A DNA stretch of 64,000 nucleotides, taken from assembly GCF_020080835.1 (NCBI RefSeq), contig NC_058158.1, forward strand, positions 26,182,305 through 26,246,304, written 5' to 3'. Below are positions 25,105-37,005 of the stretch, in pieces. The notes beneath the pieces are model-generated. The model did not search any database and was not told the origin of the DNA. It worked only from the letters and a program-made list of their open reading frames with translations. The translations under genes were made by a program, and so were the position numbers. This DNA comes from Cotesia glomerata (taxonomy: Eukaryota > Arthropoda > Insecta > Hymenoptera > Braconidae). Position 1 is the first letter of the stretch; every line of letters begins with the position of its first letter.

Positions 25105-25290
25105 TAAAAAATCCGGAGTTAAGCGGGAGTGAATTTCACTCTCTTTTCACTCCCATCACTCGGAGTTCCGGAGTGAAGTAATTAATCACTCCGCGTAGAG
25201 AGTGAATCCGGAGTTTTTATTTGCGGAGTGATTTCAGAGTGATTTCGAATTTCACTCCGAAAAACATCCGCGTTCGGAGTTTTTAAAATA
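25105..25290. repeat. MITE-like block of CGGAGT/ACTCCG motifs
   Basis: Starts CACTGTAAAAAATCCGGAGT. GGAGTGA/TCACTCC motifs recur about ten times in alternating orientation, giving several overlapping hairpins. The right end is not clear. Confidence 0.55.
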
Positions 25291-25439
25291 AATAAAATAA
25301 GGATGAATTTTCGTTCTACAAAAAAAATCCCAAAATTAATCTTTATATATATATATATAAACATACATATATAAACTTTTGACTATGAAAGCTACTAAAA
25401 ATTAATGGCTTTGATTTTGAGTGATCTAAACTTTGATGA

Positions 25440-26620
25440 ATCGATACCAATAAATAATATCACTAAAAGAGAACTAACCTGGTGGGCAAATAAATTAGTG
25501 GAAGCTAAATGTCTTATAAGACTTTATAAGGGTCTCTATAAGACTCTAATATATTAGACTTTTTCGATTCACCACTGATAGATTGCGGAGTACGTTGTAA
25601 TGGAGAAAATGCTCAGGTCTTCTAGATAGCTGCAGAAAGATCCTTACACATTAACCACCTAGAGTTAATTGCAGCCTTTTTAGCATTGATGAGTTTTGCT
25701 CGAAAGTCTAAAAATTGTGAAATTTTATTAAGAATTAATAACACCACTGCAATTGTATATATCAATCGCATGGAAGGCGTACAGTATCCTGATCTTAATA
25801 ACTAGGTGAAAAATTCTTCTCAAAAATTGTCAGTAGGTAACAGAAACCAGAGATTGATTTTTTTGCTACTCGGATTAACGCGAAAGTAACAAAATTCTGT
25901 TCCTGGAAGAGAGAACTAGATGCCTGGTGCATAGATGCATTCTCCCTAGACTGAGGAAACCATTTATTTTACGCTTTTTCACCTCTGTCAATTCTTACCA
26001 GAGTTCTCCAAAACATTATATGGAAAAGGGCGGAAGGAATAGTAATTGTTCTCTACTGACCCATTCATTCCTGGTTTCCAGCGTTCAAATCTCTATTTAT
26101 TGATGAGCCATTAATTTTTTATCCATCGCCTAATTTGCTTCTGTCTCCTTGCAAGTCGCTAAAACATCCGCTGAGCCGTCGCCGTTTCCAAATTGCCGGG
26201 AAGCTGCTTGGCAGGTATATCAATGGAAACGGCTGCCCCAAGAAGCCTTTGAGATTTTTATCGCCTCGCTTATTAATTCTAAAATTAAATAGTACAACTC
26301 AGCTTCAAAAAACTGGTGGATATATTACAATAATAATCAGTTAGATTCACTGGCAGCGAATGTCAACACATTATTGAAATATTTATCCGGTCGTTTCCAT
26401 CAGGACGCGTCCTACGACACTCTCAAATCGAAACGATCCTCTATAAATTTAATAAGCACAATTAATCTCGGTTGTGACAAGGCTATTTGCAGATTTTCCA
26501 AGGGGGTCTTCAAAATAAGACCAATGAAACCCAAGTATGACACTATTTGGAGCACAGATGAACTATTAGAATGGGCCGAGAAGCTAGAATCACTCGAATC
26601 ATCAGACCTGAAGAATACTA
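25440..26620 (+). pseudogene. DIRS-like tyrosine-recombinase retrotransposon remnant
   Basis: Collinear pieces of a DIRS-type Pol are readable across stops and frame changes. The RNase H region has RELTWWANKL near 25470 and HINHLELIAAFLAL and INNTTAIVYINRMEGVQ at 25647-25790. The following region has SWKRELDAWCIDAFSLD near 25900-25955 and DEPLIFYPSPNLLLSPCKS near 26105-26155. The N-terminal core of the tyrosine recombinase runs about 26240-26600, with NVNTLLKYLSGRF and RPMKPKYDTIW. In DIRS elements these proteins make cDNA and insert it through a recombinase rather than an integrase. Stops occur in the RNase H and connection regions. The RT and the catalytic part of the recombinase are missing. 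Confidence 0.7.
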
Positions 26621-26781
26621 GCCAGCTTAATTATCGAGACAAACAAAAGACGGTGACCAAGGTTTTGCCCCCAACGAAACCTATCTCACAGAGGAAAATT
26701 TCATCAATACCCGAGACAAAGAGCAGCATATCTTCGAGGGATCTTACAGAAAAATTATCAGAGCTCCAGGTAGTACTATAA
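26585..26781 (+). pseudogene. C-terminal tail of the open frame, unrelated to a recombinase
   Basis: After WAEKLESLE the open frame continues to 26781 as a Ser/Lys/Gln-rich stretch (SSDLKNTSQLNYRDKQKT and onward) that does not look like the recombinase catalytic domain. It may be a deletion junction that joins another part of the same element. Function is not known. Confidence 0.3.
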
Positions 26782-27579
26782 TCAGGTCTTAGTAATTTCT
26801 CGAGTATGCGGAATCAGCCAGATCGTTCTGTCCGCTAAAGGTCACCGCTATTTCGAGCTCAGTCACAATCATTATGTTAGAATTAAATTGTTCATTAATA
26901 ATACTAGGAATAATTTCAGGTTATTGATTCAGAATTTCAAAGCCAGGATAAAATTTATCTCTGATAATTATCAATTATAATTATAATTGGGTTTTGAGCA
27001 AAGTCGTTTAATTCAGCGTAAATTAGAATCAGTAAATATTACAGTAAAGATTTCAGTGAATTATTTGGAATTAAAATTAATTTAATATCAGTAAATAATT
27101 CAATAAATATTTCAGTGCAAATTTTTATAACTTGTTTAAAATAAAAAGTGAAATTAGAATCAGAAAAAATTTGGTAGATTGTTTAGTTAAATTATTTAAG
27201 ATAAAATTAACTTAAAAGTAAAAAATGATTTATTTATAAAATTTGTCACAAAAATTCACGAACTTGAGAGAGTCGGCCATCTTGTCACGTGCCAAAAATT
27301 AAGAGTAAATAATCTCAAGGACGAAAATAAAACTCTCAGTTTATCTTAAAAATAAATTAAAATAAAGTCAAATAAAATTCTAAATTTACAAGCTAAATTA
27401 AATTAACATAATTTGGACAAAATCGAATTTACTCAATTACCAAAGACAATTGAATTATTTAGACAAAATTAAATTTACTTAATTACCAGAGACAATTAAA
27501 TAATTTAGACAAAATAAATTTATTATAATAAATTTACAAATTCTCGGACTTGACAATATCCCTTAGAGGAAATGACAAT
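26782..27579. other. No gene seen; short tandem drift
   Basis: AT-rich DNA with loosely repeated AATTCAGTAAAT-type units near 27000-27130 and TTAAATTTACTTAATTACC-type units near 27420-27520. Nothing coding. Confidence 0.4.
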
Positions 27580-28125
27580 CAGCCCGAGCTTGGCCAAGGC
27601 TTGGCGCAAGCTCATTAACTTTGGGGCAAGCTTGAAATCCAAGCTTGGCTCAAGCCTGTCTAAGTATACAAATGATAACTTCCTGCCAAGACTGAATATC
27701 AGTACAGTGCCAAGACTGAAAATAAATATTGTGCTAACACTGAAAAAAAAGTTTTTTTCTACCAAGGAAATGTTTCCTTATGGTTAAAAAACTGGTGTTC
27801 TTCTGATTAAAATACGAAAGTTTTTTAACTATAAGAATACCGTTTTCTCACTGTCAAAAAACTAGCCTTATAATAAAGCGTGGTATTTTAAGGTTAAGAA
27901 TACCAGTTTTTTAAAATCAAGAAAACTCGAGTAAAAAATTTTGTATTCTAGGAGGAAAAAAATTTTTTTTTCAGTGAAGACTGAGAATAAGTATTGCGCC
28001 AAGACCAAAAATAAGTATTGTGCCAAGACTGAATTTTAGTATTGAGTCAATACCGATTTTCAAGTCTGACCCATGCCTGGTTACCAGGACTGGGCCACAG
28101 TTACTATTCAAGTCTGGCCCATGCC
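27580..28125. repeat. Degenerate minisatellite of CCAAGACTGAA / CAAGTCTGGCCC units
   Basis: Units such as GTGCCAAGACTGAA with AATAAGTATT spacers recur five or more times, mixed with CAAGCTTGG and AAGTCTGGCCCATGCC motifs. An AT-rich insertion lies at about 27740-27975. A similar patch lies at 44810-44935. Confidence 0.5.
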
Positions 28126-28159
28126 ATTTGATAAAAATGAATTTTTTAATTGTAATTTT

Positions 28160-29090
<931 letters not shown>

Positions 29091-29690
29091 AATTTTTATG
29101 CAGGGCTAACGCAAGTTTAGACCATTTGACGTTTTGTTTAGACCTAACTTTTATTAATTATGGAAATAAAGTGAAAATTATATGTTGTTGAATAAATTTT
29201 TTTTTTTTTTGTTAATTTTCCTGAATTTATTTCGAATAATATTGATGTAAGTAATTTTTTTTGCTGCAATCCTTTTTTTTGTTTTAACGACGTGTATTTC
29301 AGCATGGCCTGCCACCCCGAGGAAGAGGTAAGAACTAACCCAAGTCGGAGTGTTGATTAATTGGAGATTACTCTCCTGGCGCCCTTTTAATAATATTTTT
29401 TTTTTTTTTTAAGTACGCCAAAATTCCCATATAAACGGTGAGCCTGGCTTGGTAAATCCCCGGGTCAGGCAAAACCCCGTTATAATATATTCTATCTAAA
29501 TATCTACTTACATCTTCTATAGAGAATAAGGGAAACATTCTCTGCCTCAGTATGATATGTGTCCTGATATCGACTAATATAACCATATATGAATTGGCCA
29601 ATGTTCATTCCAGGCCATATTAGTACATTAAGATACAAGTGGCTTAAATGAACGATTATGACACGGCGTGAAGTTAGCTGTGAGTGCGCT
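29091..29690. other. No established gene; one possible 25-bp exon
   Basis: Unique DNA with T runs. 29303-29327 is preceded by a pyrimidine tract ending TATTTCAG and followed by GTAAGA. It contains ATG followed by seven codons (MACHPEEE) in phase 0. It could be a short first coding exon, but no partner exon was found. Confidence 0.25.
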
Positions 29691-30000
29691 AACACGCCGT
29701 GTTTTATTCAAATTTAAATATAAAAATTAATTAAGGAAAAGCAAAAATAGTATATCATGCATAGCAGGACCGCAAGCATTCCAAATAAATAAAATTTAGA
29801 ATGCTAAAATAAATAATTGCTTAAAAATAGTCTAATAGTATAATCTAATTGTAGTAATCGACAACGTCGCACGAGTTGCACATACTATTTTTTATTACAA
29901 ATGCGGCGATATATGTAGGCCCAAAATCGGGGTCCAGGGGCAGAGCCCCGGTGGGGGGTTGGGGGGCGGAGCCCCCCCAGTCCCAAAAACACATGAAAAT
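29691..30000. repeat. Palindromic GC-rich scrap downstream of the recombinase gene
   Basis: CACGGCGTG and CACGCCGTG pair across 29661-29700. At 29930-29985 GGGGCAGAGCCCC and GGGGGGCGGAGCCCCCC are perfect or near-perfect hairpins. They could mark the 3' edge of the Crypton-like element, which reads on the minus strand. That is inference. Confidence 0.35.
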
Positions 30001-30217
30001 TAAAAAAAAAAAGAAACAAATATATATCAAATAATAAATCCAAAGTGATTAATATTAATTAACAAAAAATAAATTCACACATTGAAACAATCAATACATA
30101 AAATTAAATAACATTAAATTTAGCTGTCACTTTATAATTTTTTAATTTTCTTAAAAATGTTAATTTCCACTTTTTATTTATTATTAAAATCATAAAATGT
30201 AAAATCTTAACGAATAT

Positions 30218-31729
30218 TTATCTTTCATTTGATTGAACTTCAATGGTGAAATGGCAGTTTTGGAATACCATACATTGAGACTCTTCAAATTTTTTCACGC
30301 ACAAACCTAAGTCTTGATCACAAAATACTGTAGAACAGATAAATGAATGAGGAGTTTCACAATCGTCGAATTGAGAAGTTGAATTTTTCTTTCTTGCAAC
30401 AGTATTTTCTTGCAAAGTAGATTAAAATTTTTTTTGATGGCGTAATGTATCAACTTTAACTTCATTTGATGCTGATGAACAAAGTTGGTCGAAGTTTAAT
30501 GAAACATTATCTTTGGGTTTGGACATTGAGACTGCTGTTTTAATTAATTTTTCATTTAATACTGGTAAAACATTTGAAATTTTTGTAAAATTTTTTTTCG
30601 TCGAAACATCTGAATCGGTTGATTTATTCAAAACGATAATGTTTGTAATTACAGGAGATGGTTTAGTAGATGAAGGAGTGGATCCAACAGTATTTGTTTT
30701 TTTATTCAAAACAATTCCATCGGTGATCATAGAATGAGTACGTTTTTTGTTGTTAACGGAATCGGCAATATAACCTTCAACTACTGTTGATGACTTCCAA
30801 CCACCATGTCTCTTCATCACTGTCATATCACCTCCAGCATCAGCTAACAATGTGGCAGATGTTCGACGGAAACTATGTCCTGTGTATTTCTTTGCATTTT
30901 CTAATTTTAAAAATTCAGCAATGGTTCTAGGCATTGAACCAAACTTGTTAATTCCTATGGGCTGACAAGTACAGCGACCATTTTGGTAATTCAAAAAGTA
31001 TCTATCTGTTTTACAGGTTTGGGGCCTAGTATCCATATATTCTTTTGCGTAGTCGTAATATATACCATTAATGGTAAATGATCTTGGCTGATTATTTTTT
31101 GTTATCGGAACTTTAATAAATAAAGTGTTCTCATCAATTTTTTTGACATCTTCCAGTTTCATGTTCATGAATTCACTTCTTCTTAAAGCACCAGAAATTC
31201 CAAATATTAAGCAAATCTGCAACAGTAAGAATAAAATAAACAAATGTTTAGACTATACAGACATTTTCATACTAAACATATCAATAAATATTTAATTACC
31301 TTTGTAGCAAGATATTTATTATCAGGGGCTTCATTTAGAAATTTTTCGATATTTTCTTTTGTAAAAATTTCAGATTTTTTAGCAACGTATTTACACATTT
31401 GTTTCTTCAAAAAAAAAACGTTACTTTTTTGTAATTACCAATATCAACATCATCAAATGCTTTGATAGTAGTTTTCAACATCGAATGAAAAGCCCATAAA
31501 CTGGGAGGGGCATATTTTTGAGAAAGATTATCAAAGTAGACTACAATTACATCTTCAGCAAAAGAATTTGATTTAACATTTTCTTTACGCCATGCTTTAA
31601 AAGCATTATAAGTTGACACATACATTCGTCTAGATTTTGTTGGCATTGATTGTAAAGCTATATTCTTCGCCTTTTCTTTTTCTCGTCAGGAACAAAATCA
31701 TTATAATCATCGTTTAAATCACTGTCCAT
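30218..31729 (-). pseudogene. Crypton-like tyrosine recombinase gene
   Basis: The minus-strand frame starts at MDSDLNDDYNDF (31729) and continues through an SAM-like N-terminal region (MPTKSRRMYVSTYNAFKAW). The catalytic domain follows: GALRRSE (catalytic Arg, about 31175), YTGHSFRRTSATLL (His and Arg, about 30870), KRHGGW (about 30805) and VEGYIADS (Tyr, about 30772). This R-HxxR-H/W-Y set matches tyrosine recombinases encoded by Crypton DNA transposons. An intron at 31217-31299 splices ATK to ICLIFGISG in frame. Breaks: one frameshift near 31680, one in a 10-T run near 31412, and an in-frame TAA at 30422. The Cys-rich C-terminal part (30218-30415) follows that stop in the same frame. All catalytic residues survive. 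It is not a nudivirus-type integrase by any motif I can see. Confidence 0.72.
31217..31299 (-). other. 83-bp spliceosomal intron in the recombinase gene
   Basis: The minus strand reads CTACAAAG then GTAATT at the donor and TTACTGTTGCAG at the acceptor. Removing it restores one frame through a conserved recombinase segment, while retaining it gives an early stop. Confidence 0.7.
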
Positions 31730-32693
31730 ATTTATTACGGAATAAAATTGTTGTTAAATTAAATAATGTTCAGAAAATATTTCACACCAGAATAATGTTT
31801 ACGACTGAGCGAAATCGTTAATAAAAAACATTTGAGAATCATTAATAGAGGTTTTAGCATACTTCAGACTGAATTATAACCGACAAAAAGATGTAATTTT
31901 AATCATTAAATATTTATTATTTTGTATTTTTTTAGGGCTTTGTTTTTAAATATATTTTTCCGTTTTTTTTTGCGGTGAAAGTCAAATTTTTAGAGCAGAA
32001 ATGTATGAATTGATCGTAAATATGAGCCCGTAGCCTAAAAAATTCTTCTCTACTCGTTTCATAATTGTTTATTTAAGTCAACAGTTGAGCGAATCCTAAA
32101 TACGAATTTAGGACACGCAGTGCTATAAAATAAATTTTTAAATGTAGTCTTACAATTTTATGTAACGAAATATTTAAAGGTGCAAGGTTGATGTTTCATT
32201 TTTAGTGAAAACCTTTCTTAAAACATTATAAAAATTTGTCTGCGTGAGGGTGAATGAAATAAAAGCTTAGAATATGAAACATGGAAGAAGAGAGTTAAAA
32301 AGAAAAAAAATTATCTCAGCGGGTCAGGCAAGTTAAGAACTTTCTTTACACACAGAAGCAAATTTTATGAATACCAATAGGCTGTGAGTTGAATATCTTT
32401 ACATATTTTTTTTCTGAGGTGTCAAGGCTTCTGAATAACTTTTAAATTATTTAAATTTTTAAAATCCTTCTAACTCGTAAATAACAACTTTTAAGATAAT
32501 TTAAACATATTATTCAATAGATGACTTAACTTAATAAACGATAATATGATCTGCTGAAAGAATGGATATTTTTACTATCGAAATAGGACTCATGATTATA
32601 AAGCAGTTGCAATATTTGGTAGAATAATTTTCATGTTATCCATCAAAAAATGTAAAAAAGGATTTATTTATTTAATTCAATAAAAAAGAGCCT
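31730..32693. other. No gene seen
   Basis: Upstream side of the recombinase gene. AT-rich unique DNA; any promoter or the 5' end of the Crypton-like element must lie here, but no end or inverted repeat could be fixed. Confidence 0.4.
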
Positions 32694-32816
32694 AAGAAAT
32701 TTTCAAAAATCGGGAAGTTATTGGTTTTACCCCGTTTTTCGAAAATCGAGTTTTCATCAGATCTCGACGTTTTGAGGTCCTAGGAAGCTTCCCTGACTAT
32801 TCCCGCGAAGGTGTCA

Positions 32817-32912
<96 letters not shown>

Positions 32913-33523
32913 GTGTAAGTATGTTAGTATGTAAGCTTCTTATAACTATTAATCGGTTGAACCGATTTTATCGCGGTTGTTGCCATTCAAAAGGGCTTTG
33001 CCAAACTTAGATTTCCTGATAATTTGAACCGATTCGGACCGATAGATTTTGAGAAATTTGGAGAAATCTAAAAAAAAATAGGAAAAAAAATTTTTTCAGA
33101 AGTGGTTTTTTTGGAATAACTTTCAAACGGCTCTACCGATCGATTCCAAAAACTAATCAGCTTTCAACCTTGAAAAACCACGTCGATCGCCGCCAATCCG
33201 GTCAAAATGGGTTGATTCGTTCGAGAGATATCGTGAACGAAAGAAAACCGAAAAAAGTGTTTTTTCGGAGCTACTCCAAAATTTCTAGTTTGACCAATTA
33301 AAACTTAAAAATTCTTCAAGAGGCTTAGAAAACTGCGTAGAATGCTGCCAACCGCGTAGAAGGTTCATTCATTCAAAAGTTATTGCGATTTGAAAATTCA
33401 AAAAATAGTGTTCTATGAAACTTCTATCAAATTTTTGAGCTTAAAGAGCTCAAAAGCATAGAAAAGGTATCTTTTTGAGCTCGGAGATGGCCTTTAGGGT
33501 CAAACGTTTTCCTAATTTTTTGG
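32694..33523. repeat. HINE-like dispersed repeat, copy d
   Basis: Minus-type orientation with (GT)n at 32821-32917. The first about 20 bp (AACTTCCCGCTAAG) are missing. It ends TTTTCCTAA then a T run, directly facing copy e. Confidence 0.75.
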
Positions 33524-33537
33524 TTCATCCTTAAAAA

Positions 33538-34363
33538 AAAAATTAGGAAAACGGTTGACCCTGAAGGCCATCCCTGCAACTTCCCGCTACTTTCGTAATT
33601 AAGCGCTCAAAATTGCACTTATTACGTTTTTGAGCTTTTCGAGCTCAAAAATATAATTTTCGTGTAGTTTTGAGCTCTCAGAGCTAAAAGTCTGATAGAA
33701 GTTTAATAAAACGATATTTTTTTAATTTTCAAACCACAATAACTTTTTAATGAATGAACCGATTTTCACGCAGTTGGCGGCATTTGACGCAGTTCTTTAA
33801 ATTCTATGATATATTTTTAAACACAAATTGATCAGACCGGAAATATGGTGTAATTCGAAAAAAAACACTTTTTTTCGATTTCTTTCGTCAACGATTACTC
33901 ACGAAAGAATCAACCGATTTTGACCGGCTTGGTGACGATCGACGTGGTTTTTTAATGTTTAAAGCTGATTAGTTCTTGGAAATGATCGGTCAAGCCGTTT
34001 AAAAGCCACACACAACACACACACAACCTTAGCCACCAGAAGAAATAGCAGTAGCTAGATCCTCCCCTCACGAAGTAAGGCCTGACGTCGGTGGAAGGAC
34101 TACAAAAGCAGTACTGATGAAACTATTGGCACCACGCTTTCCGCTGAGAGCTTAGTAACCTGCATGATCAAAAAAGAAGATAACTGGTTAGCTGTCGCAG
34201 CCTAACGCGGTCCCGATCCAGGCTTCCCCGTAACATCTATGGGGAAAGAGAGAGGAGGATGTTTAGTCGGTATTGTTGTCAATAATATTGACTTCCGAGT
34301 CCGTCATACCCAGGAAAAACATCTTGTCCTAGTATACGTAAATGTATTTGACTTCCTCTATAT

Positions 34364-34413
<50 letters not shown>

Positions 34414-34556
34414 GATATCATCGCGAAAACATTCAGGGAAGCTTCCTAGGACCTCAAAACGTCGAGATCTGATGAAAACTCGATTTTCGAAAAACGGGGT
34501 AAAACCAATTACTTCCCGATTTTTGAAAATCTTCGATTTTCTTAGCGGGAAGTTAA
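33538..34556. repeat. HINE-like dispersed repeat, copy e (carries R1-like 3' fragment)
   Basis: Opposite orientation to copy d, starting TTAGGAAAACGGTTGACC and ending AGCGGGAAGTT. The AC tract is split: CACACACAACACACACAC at about 34007-34026 and (AC)n at 34367-34409, with an R1-like 3' UTR fragment between. It is fused at about 34556 to the terminal A run of MITE1. Confidence 0.75.
34028..34366 (+). mobile_element. R1-like element, 3' UTR fragment in (AC)n
   Basis: Matches the 3' UTR of the element at 5364-7442 from CTTAGCCACCAGAAG through CTCACGAAGTAA.GCCTGACG and then diverges. It is flanked by AC tracts on both sides. Extreme 5' truncation leaves no coding sequence. The 3' end lacks a long A run (TATAAAACAC). 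Confidence 0.7.
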
Positions 34557-34859
34557 AAATTTCGTTCTGGTAACCTAACTGTAGAGTTACCACAACTATA
34601 CACAGTTTGCTGTTCGTTGTAGAGTTACAGTAACAAAATGTTATTTAGTTCCGATAGCTCAATGTTGTTGAGCTCTCAGAGCTCTACGGGATTGTTCTCA
34701 GAGCCAAACGGTATAGTTGGGAGCGCTCTACGTTGCGCAGTAGTGGAGTGCGCTGACATATTTCATTACCTTCTAAAATGACAAACAGAATTATTTTGTT
34801 ACTCATCCATATTATTAAAAATATATGAGGACAATTAAGTTTCCAGTTTATTTATTTAA

Positions 34860-35271
34860 GGTAGTACCTCCACGAAAAGCATATTTCAAGAAACTTATGG
34901 AATTTTTTTATCGAAAGATAAATATATAAATAATTCATTACCAAAATTTCAAATCAATTCACCGCACCGTTTTTGAGTAATTAATTTTCGAAATTGAATC
35001 TTTTACACGTAGAGGATTAGAAAGATGGTATAGTTAGTATGAAATCTATTTGCATCACTCGAGTGGTACGGAAGATTTCATACTAACTTTACCATCTCTC
35101 TATACCTCTACGTGTAAAAGATGCAATTTGATGCAATTTCGAAAATTAATTAATCAAAAATGGTGCGGTGAATTGATCTGAAATTTTGGTGGTGAATTAT
35201 TTATGTATTTATCTTTCGATAAAAAAAATTCCATAAGTTTCTTGAAATATGCTTTTCATGGAGGTACTACC
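34860..35271. mobile_element. TTAA-flanked foldback element, 412 bp
   Basis: The termini GGTAGTACCTCC and complement continue as long, nearly full-length inverted arms. TTAA flanks both ends. The homologous MITE1 sites read TTTATTTAAGGAAA without the insertion, which confirms the 4-bp TTAA duplication. Confidence 0.85.
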
Positions 35272-35361
35272 TTAAGGAAAGGTTTTTTTTTGTCAAATTG
35301 AATTTCGTTAGAACAGTTTTGTATCTATGGTTTTTCAAGGTTCATTTGCAGTGACTGTTAA

Positions 35362-35602
35362 CAGCCGAGACCAGTGATTGCAGTTTCAATCGGTTTAGCG
35401 AAACGAATGGAAATTTTGAAAAAACGTTTTTAGAGATAATAGATAATTTAATAAACTATTTCACCACAAAGCGTTTTTTTCAAAAATTTCATTCGTTTCG
35501 TGAAACCAATCGAAACTGCAATTGCTCTGCTGTTGGGAGAGCGACAGAGATAGTTCCGTTGAACTCCGTAAGAGCAAAGCGCGAAAAAGATGGTCTCGCC
35601 TG
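35362..35602. mobile_element. TTAA-flanked MITE, 241 bp
   Basis: The ends CAGCCGAGACCA and (complement) CAGGCGAGACCA are flanked by TTAA. The other MITE1 copies read GACTGTTAATTTAATT here, so the empty site is seen. Inner arms around GCAGTTTCAATCGG form a second inverted pair. Confidence 0.8.
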
Positions 35603-35864
35603 TTAATTTAATTTATTATTTGAATATATTGTGATAAGTAATAAGTTATCGGAATACATTAAAAAGACCCCATTTAACACAAAATAAAATTTGTTTTTGT
35701 TTATTTATCTTTTCTTGTGCATATACGGTAGTGATTTTATGTCCAATATTTATTGATATAATTCAGAAAATAAGATAATTTTATTCTTATTTGTCATATA
35801 CAATTATTGTTGGCAATATAAATTCGTTCTGCCGCATTTATTTATTAAATCATCAATGCTAATC

Positions 35865-36862
35865 ACATTACAAATACACTGTCTTGGAATCTTCATACGT
35901 CAAAAACAATCAGTAAAATAAATTCAGCATTATATAGTCTTAAATTAAGAAAGAGCATTTACACGACCGATATCAAAAGATTATTAGTGTCAGCTACCAT
36001 CTTACCTCTTGTCGATTATTGTTCTATAGTGTTAACAAACTCAAATTTTGAAAATGACAAAAAATTACAACGTTCCCTAAATTCATCTATCCGATTTATT
36101 TATAATTTAAAACGTGACGAGCACATAACACCTTATAGGCGTGAACTAGGTTGGCTTAGCATCAAGAGTCGTCGTATCTATTTCTTAGGCTGTTATTTTT
36201 ATAAATTATTACTTGTTGGTAAACCCAGTTATCTGCGTGAATTGTTCATTGAAGATACGGATATAAGAAGATCAGAAAGATTAGCAATAAAGAAAAACAA
36301 CATTAACTTTAAAATGCCAAATTTTTGTACAACTTATTATGAGACTTCTTTTGTTGTTACTGCAATTCGTCTCTGGGAAGAACTGCCAAATGAAATAATA
36401 AATGCAACTAGTCTTGAAGCATTTAAGAATAGGTTATTTGACTACTTGTTTAAATTAGATATCTAAATTATTGTACACTAATACTAAGTAAATCATTATA
36501 AAATATAATGATAGTTATTCATCATTTAAGACTTAAGATTATTAGAAAATTGTATGAAATAATTAAAATATATAAATTGTTAACAACAAATTAGGGTATT
36601 GTAATTTTAATTTTGTGAGTAAGCTCAGACGTTGTCTTAAGTTATCATCTCAGTTAAATCATAATATAAATTTACAAATAAAGAATTAAAACTCCATAAA
36701 TCAATACTGAAATAATAATAATAGTACTTAAGTACTAAAATAAGTAATTAAACTAATAATGTATATTTTTATTGTACTGTATATTATTAAATATGTAATT
36801 TTGTATTTGCCATTCGGCCATTATAGCCTTGGGATAAAAATAAATAACTAACTAACTAACTA
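35865..36862 (+). mobile_element. CR1-like non-LTR element, 3' fragment
   Basis: Contains only the C-terminal part of ORF2 and a 3' UTR ending in ACTAACTAACTAAC repeats. Flanks GCTAATC and GCTAAATC look like a slightly diverged target duplication. It is related to the longer copy at 48130-51125. Confidence 0.75.
35987..36466 (+). pseudogene. C-terminal fragment of CR1-like ORF2
   Basis: Open 159-codon frame downstream of the RT catalytic core. It carries SATILPLVDYCS, DEHITPYRRELGWLSIKSRR and the C-terminal LWEELPNEI..ATSLEAFKNRLF block seen at the ends of CR1/Jockey-type ORF2. The first two blocks match the copy at 50787-51000. No catalytic motif is present, so it is a remnant. Confidence 0.75.
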
Positions 36863-37005
36863 GCTAAATCGTACAAAAATTTATTAAACAGACTGCCAAA
36901 AATTTGTTATAGTCTCAGAACGATCCTGTAGAGTTGTGAGAGGTAAATAACGTTTAGCTCTCAGAGCTCAACGATGTAGAGTTGCAGGAGCCAAACGGTA
37001 TTGTT

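Noticed and set aside
30218..31729. Possible nudivirus- or bracovirus-type integrase (int or vlf-1 relative)
   Set aside because: The motifs and intron fit a Crypton-like recombinase better, and no neighbouring nudiviral gene or excision motif was seen.
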